The notes beneath the pieces were generated by a model. That model saw nothing but the letters and a program-made list of their open reading frames with translations. It was not told the DNA's origin and ran no database searches. A program made the position numbers and the translations under genes. From Thermoanaerobaculia bacterium (GTDB lineage Bacteria > Acidobacteriota > Thermoanaerobaculia > Multivoradales > JAHEKO01): a DNA stretch of 44,138 nucleotides. This document shows, piece by piece, positions 40,660-44,138 of this stretch. How positions within the stretch are numbered: the stretch's first letter is position 1; each line of letters starts with the position of its first letter. The stretch spans positions 1 to 44,138 of the forward strand of contig CAMYLC010000148.1 in assembly GCA_947259195.1 (NCBI GenBank), given 5' to 3'.

Positions 40660-41096
40660 GGCAGATCCTCCTGCACGAGGTCTTCAGACGACACGCTCAT
40701 TGTTTCCCAGTAGACCTCGGCCTGTGTGAGCTCGACAGCGTCCCAGGCAGTCCAGTCCTCAGATTCCGTTGGGCTTACGAGCAAGGCGCCCACCAGAATG
40801 CCGCCCGTCAGGGCTACTGCCGCAGTTGCCCGGGTCCAAAGGGAGGTAGAACGACCCAGGCCTAGGGCTCCGACCGAAGGCCCAGTCACGGCCTGGCGGA
40901 CGACGCGACTCGTGAAACTCGGGTGCACCGACTGAAGAGGCGGGAGGTCGAGGGCTTCCCAACGCTTTTTCAACGCAGCGAACTCCCGTCGCAATTCGCC
41001 CTCGTTCTCGAGACGTTGCCGCAATTCTCGAGCCTTAGATTCGGAGAGCTCGCCCACCAGCAGTCGAAGCAGTTGTTTTTCCATTGTTCGATCCAT
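40656..41096 (-). CDS. Putative anti-sigma factor
   Basis: 146 residues. The cytoplasmic N-terminal ~85 residues are helical and charged (LLRLLVGELSESKARELRQR, LRREFAALKKRWEALD), followed by one membrane segment (TAAVALTGGILVGALLV) and a short acidic outer tail. This topology and the position right after an ECF sigma gene mark it as the membrane anti-sigma factor. The His-x3-Cys-x2-Cys zinc motif of classic ZAS anti-sigma factors is absent; no Cys is visible. ATG 41094-41096 has AGAGG 8 nt upstream. Confidence 0.75.
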   Translation of the reverse strand: MDRTMEKQLLRLLVGELSESKARELRQRLENEGELRREFAALKKRWEALDLPPLQSVHPSFTSRVVRQAVTGPSVGALGLGRSTSLWTRATAAVALTGGILVGALLVSPTESEDWTAWDAVELTQAEVYWETMSVSSEDLVQEDLP

Positions 41097-41107
41097 CGCC
41101 GTAGCCT

Positions 41108-41710
41108 CTATCTAGAAACCCCTGAGGCGGCAGATTCCTGCGCCCCTCGAAGACGGCGCATCGCCCGAAAGAGGCGACTCTCAACTGCCCCCTCCGAGAT
41201 CCCCAGGATCTCGCCGATCTGTCGATATGGTAGACCTTCGAATCGAGCCAGGATCAAAACGACCCGCTGGCTCTCTGGCAATGCCTCGATCTCCTGGCGT
41301 GTCTTCCGCCAACGACGCCTGCTCTCCAGTGTGGCCAGGGCGTCCGGCGCATCATCTACCGGGTCCAGGTTCGCGCCCTCCCCTTCGGCGTCGGGAGTCA
41401 AAGACAGGAACTGAGCCAGCTTTCGACGCCGGATCCGGTTGAGGCAGTGATTCGTGGCCACCCGATACATCCAGGTAAACAGCTCACCCTTCGGCTTCAG
41501 AGAGCCAGCCCGGCCGTAGGTCTTGAGGAACACCTCCTGGGCGGCGTCCATCGCCTCCTCGCGATCACCCAACAACCGCTGACAGAGTCCGACCAGGCGA
41601 TCCTGATGGCGCTCCACTAGCCGCCTGAAGGCATCTTCGTCCCCTCCAGCCGTCAGGGACAGAAGCTGCCAATCCGAATCGCTGATCTCGTCCGAGAGAA
41701 CTTTCGGCAT
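41108..41710 (-). CDS. ECF RNA polymerase sigma factor (RpoE-like)
   Basis: 200 residues. Region 2: DAFRRLVERHQDRLVGLCQR, LLGDREEAMDAAQEVFLKTY, FTWMYRVATNHCLNRIRRRK. Region 4: LPESQRVVLILARFEGLPYR, QIGEILGISEGAVESRLFRA. These are complete and normal for extracytoplasmic-function sigma factors. The start at ATG 41708-41710 matches typical family N-termini; an ATG at 41770 would add 20 residues. The operon order sigma, anti-sigma, Spy-like suggests a response to envelope or metal stress, with the Spy-like protein as sensor or effector. That response is inference. Confidence 0.9.
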   Translation of the reverse strand: MPKVLSDEISDSDWQLLSLTAGGDEDAFRRLVERHQDRLVGLCQRLLGDREEAMDAAQEVFLKTYGRAGSLKPKGELFTWMYRVATNHCLNRIRRRKLAQFLSLTPDAEGEGANLDPVDDAPDALATLESRRRWRKTRQEIEALPESQRVVLILARFEGLPYRQIGEILGISEGAVESRLFRAMRRLRGAQESAASGVSR

Positions 41711-41841
41711 CACCACATTCGTGAAACCCTCGACGCGGCCAAACCCTGCGCCGCGCCGCAACCTGCCCATACTTCTACCACGGACTCCGAGCAGCCGGCC
41801 TGGTCAAACCACAACCAGCGACCGGCCTCGCACGCTGCGGC

Positions 41842-42060
41842 CTAGTCAGAATCCCTATTGAGATGACGGAGGCGGTACTTGTCCAGATGTCCTTCGACCA
41901 ACCGATGTACACCGATGCGCTGTAGCTCCGAGCTCAGGACCAGAATCTGATTGGGGCTCAAGGGATGTTCCTTGTAGATTACCCGCAGCACCTTCTTGAG
42001 GGCGGCATCCAGCTCGGGATCGAACCCGGGTGTCGAATCTGGCTCTCGCTGTTCAGTCAC
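41842..42060 (-). CDS. Small protein of unknown function
   Basis: 72 residues, GTG start, overlapping the 3' end of the ferredoxin gene by 8 nt. It is charged and predicted helical (FDPELDAALKKVLRVIYKEH, LSPNQILVLSSELQRIGVHR, LVEGHLDKYRLRHLN), with no Cys, no signal and no membrane segment. I recognise no family. The coupling to the ferredoxin gene suggests it could be an accessory factor. Confidence 0.6.
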   Translation of the reverse strand: MTEQREPDSTPGFDPELDAALKKVLRVIYKEHPLSPNQILVLSSELQRIGVHRLVEGHLDKYRLRHLNRDSD

Positions 42061-42421
42061 GGCTCTCCGCAGACTCGTGCATCTGCTCTGGATCGTAGTT
42101 GTAGAGCAACGAACGGATGGTCAGCGCTGGAGCGACCTCGATCCCTTCTTCGTAGGACCACATGTCGATGGTCTCCCAGGGGCAGTAGCGGGCGCAGAGC
42201 TGACAACCGATACAGCGCTCGAGGTCCACCTCGACCAGCTTCATGAAATCGGGATGTTCGGGGCCGGCGACAATCTCGATGCAATCTACGGGACAAAAGG
42301 CGAGGCAGGCCTCGCAGCCCGTACATCCCGTCTGATCGATGACGGCAACCTGTTTCGGGGCGCGGGCTCGAGGCGCCTTGTCGACCTCGACCTTGTAGGG
42401 GTAGGGAAACGTCTCAGCCAT
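42053..42421 (-). CDS. 2[4Fe-4S] ferredoxin
   Basis: 122 residues. Two CxxCxxCxxxC clusters are visible: CTGCEACLAFCPVDCIE and CIGCQLCARYCPWETID. N- and C-terminal extensions of ~30 residues surround them, with no signal peptide. It carries low-potential electrons in the cytoplasm; its partner enzymes are not adjacent. ATG 42419-42421 has GAGGAG 10 nt upstream, and longer frames extending into the divergent LuxE-like gene are shadows. Confidence 0.92.
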   Translation of the reverse strand: MAETFPYPYKVEVDKAPRARAPKQVAVIDQTGCTGCEACLAFCPVDCIEIVAGPEHPDFMKLVEVDLERCIGCQLCARYCPWETIDMWSYEEGIEVAPALTIRSLLYNYDPEQMHESAESRD

Positions 42422-42576
42422 TCTCTGCCGACTCCTCGAAGGTGCCTCGATTGTGAGCTCTGAGCTCGAGTTGCCGCACTCTACCAGAAGGTGCTCGTCT
42501 GTGTGACGGCTCGACGTCCCCCCACCCTGCGGGATCCAGCACACGGCTGGCCACTCCCCATGGCAGAATCGAACTG

Positions 42577-43461
42577 ATGCTGGACTCACGGATCGCCCGG
42601 TACGTTGCCGATTTGGCAACCGCGAGCTTCGAGGAGTTATCCCTTGAGGCTTTCGCGTACCAGTTCGAGCGAGTCGAGCCTTTCCGTCGGCTCTGCAGGA
42701 AGCAACAGGCCGTCCCCTCCACGATCGCACAGTGGCGCGACGTTCCCTTGGTCCCGGCGCTGGCCTTCAAGACGCTCGATCTCGCCTCGGTGCCAGCCGA
42801 GGAGACTTTTCGCAGTAGCGGGACGTCCGGCTTACTGCGAAGCGTCCATGGGCACGGCTTCCCCGATCTCTATCGCACGACCATCGACGCCAGCTTCCCT
42901 GCCGCCTGCCTTGGCACCTTGGACCGACCACCGATGCTCTCCCTGATCCCGGATCGATCCCAGGCTCCCGATTCCAGCCTCTCGTTCATGATCGATCACG
43001 TGCTGGCGAGCTACGGCGCTCCTGAGAGCCTGACCGCATTCGGTGGCCGTGGCCTGGATGCCGCGAAAGCCCGGTCGTTTCTGGCGGCCCGTCAGCGGGA
43101 TGGCCGAGCCACCCTCATTCTGACGACGGCATTCGCCCTGGCAACCCTCCTGGAGGCCCTCGAGCGGTTCGACTTGAGATTTCGATTGCCCGCCAGCAGC
43201 GTGGTCTTCGAGACCGGGGGCTACAAAGGCAGGACCCGAGAGCTATCGCGTCGCGAGCTTTTCGAGCGACTGGCGGACAACGCGACTATTCCCGCAGACA
43301 AGGCTGACGCATTCCATGCATTCATAGAGGAGCGGGGACTTGAGTTCCTGCAAGACGTCGATGCCTGGCTTTCGCAGCACGAAATCGATGATCAGGATGC
43401 CAGCGGCATACGCACGGTACGGCTAGGGGCCGGTGCGTACCTCATTCACGACGAAATTTGA
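42577..43461 (+). CDS. LuxE-like acyl-protein synthetase, C-terminus replaced by DUF6502-like sequence
   Basis: 294 residues in one frame. Residues 1 to ~230 match the LuxE/adenylate-forming N-terminal type: FRRLCRKQQAVPS, DVPLVPALAFKTLDL, FRSSGTSGLLRS (AMP-binding loop), LILTTAFALATLLEAL, VVFETGGYKGRTRELSRREL. The expected EYGMTEL-type motif and the C-terminal lobe do not follow. From about residue 235 the frame reads KADAFHAFIEERGLEFLQDV, DAWLSQHEI and VRLGAGAYLIHDEI, which resembles the end of DUF6502 proteins. Base composition also falls here. The gene is thus a chimera: a real fusion, or an assembly junction near 43270-43310. A weak -10 (CAGAAT) lies 7 nt before the ATG. Without its C-terminal lobe the enzyme is unlikely to work. 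Confidence 0.75.
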   Translation: MLDSRIARYVADLATASFEELSLEAFAYQFERVEPFRRLCRKQQAVPSTIAQWRDVPLVPALAFKTLDLASVPAEETFRSSGTSGLLRSVHGHGFPDLYRTTIDASFPAACLGTLDRPPMLSLIPDRSQAPDSSLSFMIDHVLASYGAPESLTAFGGRGLDAAKARSFLAARQRDGRATLILTTAFALATLLEALERFDLRFRLPASSVVFETGGYKGRTRELSRRELFERLADNATIPADKADAFHAFIEERGLEFLQDVDAWLSQHEIDDQDASGIRTVRLGAGAYLIHDEI

Positions 43462-43492
43462 ACTACGCCAGAAGACTATAAGGAAGACAGAG

Positions 43493-44138
43493 ATGAATAT
43501 TCAGGCAATCAGACTCATGACCGTATTGGTTACAGCCATTGTGACCGTTGCCGCGTGCGGTGGCGGCAGTGGCGGTGCTGGAATCACCGGCACGCCAACA
43601 CCACCTCCAGGCAATACAGGTGGCATCACCGGCACTGGCGTCGCTTTTGCGATTGGCCCCGTCACGGGCTTCGGAAGTGTCATCGTGAACGGCGTAACCT
43701 ACGACACTGGCAGCGCCACTTTTACGCTTGACGGTGCCGCCGCGACACAATCTGACTTCAAGGTCGGACAGTTCGTTCTCGTACAGGGGACCATCGACCA
43801 GGGCGGCACAACCGGTTCGGCCAACACAGTGTCATTTGATGACAACGTCGATGGTCCGGTGACGAGCGTCGATTCAGTTGCCGGGTCGTTTGTCATCCTG
43901 GGCCAGACCGTGACAACGACCGGAACAACGTCCTTCGACGACGGGTGCCCGGCAACGCTCGATGGTCTGCTTGGCGTGGCTGCCGTTGAAGTATCCGGCC
44001 CGGTGATGAGTGATGGCACGATTTATGCGACACGCGTTGAATGCAAGGCAGTCGCGGGTCAACTCGAGGTTACCGGTGTAGTAAGCGGTCACAATGCTGG
44101 GGCCATGACGTTCATGATCAATGCGTTGGTCGTCGATT
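43493..44138 (+). CDS. DUF5666-type lipoprotein, partial (runs off the window)
   Basis: At least 215 residues, open to the right edge. A lipoprotein signal ends VAACGGG (Cys22), followed by a Gly/Thr/Pro linker. The mature part has the DUF5666 pattern: VTGFGSVIVNGVTYDT, FKVGQFVLVQGTID, VDGPVTSVD, SFVILGQTVTTT, in beta-strand repeats. DUF5666 proteins are of unknown function and often stand after a DUF6502 gene in gammaproteobacteria. Codon use (ATT, GTA, TTT, ACA) is less GC-rich than the neighbours. ATG 43493 has an AGGAAG-type site upstream. It belongs with the foreign-looking right end of the window. Confidence 0.78.
   Translation, partial: MNIQAIRLMTVLVTAIVTVAACGGGSGGAGITGTPTPPPGNTGGITGTGVAFAIGPVTGFGSVIVNGVTYDTGSATFTLDGAAATQSDFKVGQFVLVQGTIDQGGTTGSANTVSFDDNVDGPVTSVDSVAGSFVILGQTVTTTGTTSFDDGCPATLDGLLGVAAVEVSGPVMSDGTIYATRVECKAVAGQLEVTGVVSGHNAGAMTFMINALVVD

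Noticed and set aside
43463..44092. Minus-strand frames at the right end
   Set aside because: They are antisense to the DUF5666 lipoprotein, whose plus-strand frame has a lipobox and clear repeats.
1..44138. tRNA or rRNA genes, CRISPR arrays, prophage or toxin-antitoxin modules
   Set aside because: I looked for cloverleaf arms, regular repeat-spacer units and typical phage or toxin proteins and saw none.

Overview
The window is about 44 kb of GC-rich, densely coding chromosomal DNA from a Gram-negative-type bacterium. Evidence for an outer membrane includes a signal-peptide beta-barrel protein, lipoproteins with lipoboxes, an EnvC homologue, a Spy/CpxP-like periplasmic protein and a TesA/YbbAP-type cluster. 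DUF4388 (PATAN) proteins, DUF1844, a class I-beta DAHP synthase, HspR-type control of dnaK, and acyl-CoA dehydrogenases with methylmalonyl-CoA epimerase together suggest an acidobacterial lineage (Thermoanaerobaculia-like is my best guess). That placement is inference from gene content, not a database result.

Layout from left to right. 1-5.1 kb: carA (cut by the window edge) and aroF on the minus strand, a secreted protein, a 685-bp gene-free stretch of intergenic repeats, then a 110-aa conserved-looking protein, methylmalonyl-CoA epimerase and an acyl-CoA dehydrogenase. 5.1-11.6 kb: a minus-strand run dnaK-hspR-DnaC-like ATPase-membrane protein-SPOR/SpoIID protein. 11.8-15.5 kb: a DUF1844-TPR membrane protein-DUF4388 cluster. 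15.7-22 kb: mazG, a TesA-like lipoprotein esterase, a lipoprotein of the alkaline-phosphatase superfamily, and the YbbA/YbbP ABC exporter pair. 22-26.4 kb: a minus-strand run CPBP protease-RsbW-like kinase-STAS antagonist-EnvC-like-S41 protease-like; the last has lost both catalytic residues. 26.4-31.3 kb: glutaryl-CoA dehydrogenase, class II fructose-bisphosphatase, a second DUF4388 protein, 3-methyladenine DNA glycosylase and a left-handed beta-helix protein. 31.3-36.2 kb: RsbU-type phosphatase, PBP4-type carboxypeptidase, HflC and HflK. 36.2-38.6 kb: a nuclease-helicase fusion. 38.6-39.3 kb: a second gene-free repeat region. 39.3-43.5 kb: an outer-membrane barrel protein, an ECF sigma/anti-sigma/Spy-like operon, a small protein, a ferredoxin and a LuxE-like gene.

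The genes fall into recognisable themes. Envelope and cell-wall remodelling is represented by SpoIID, EnvC, the S41 pseudoprotease, PBP4 and YbbAP/TesA. Stress and partner-switching control is represented by HspR/DnaK, RsbW/STAS/RsbU and the ECF sigma operon. The rest is acyl-CoA and central metabolism.

The last ~850 bp look foreign. The LuxE-like reading frame changes in mid-gene (around 43.27-43.31 kb) into what resembles the C-terminus of a DUF6502 protein, followed by a DUF5666 lipoprotein with different codon use. This is either a recombination junction or a chimeric contig end.

Non-coding highlights are a dispersed element with 18-bp terminal inverted repeats (two copies, ~36 kb apart), G-rich repeats with an 8-base period at several intergenic sites, and several -10 hexamers placed exactly 6 nt before a start codon, which predicts leaderless mRNAs. 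I found no tRNA, rRNA, CRISPR array or transposase gene.
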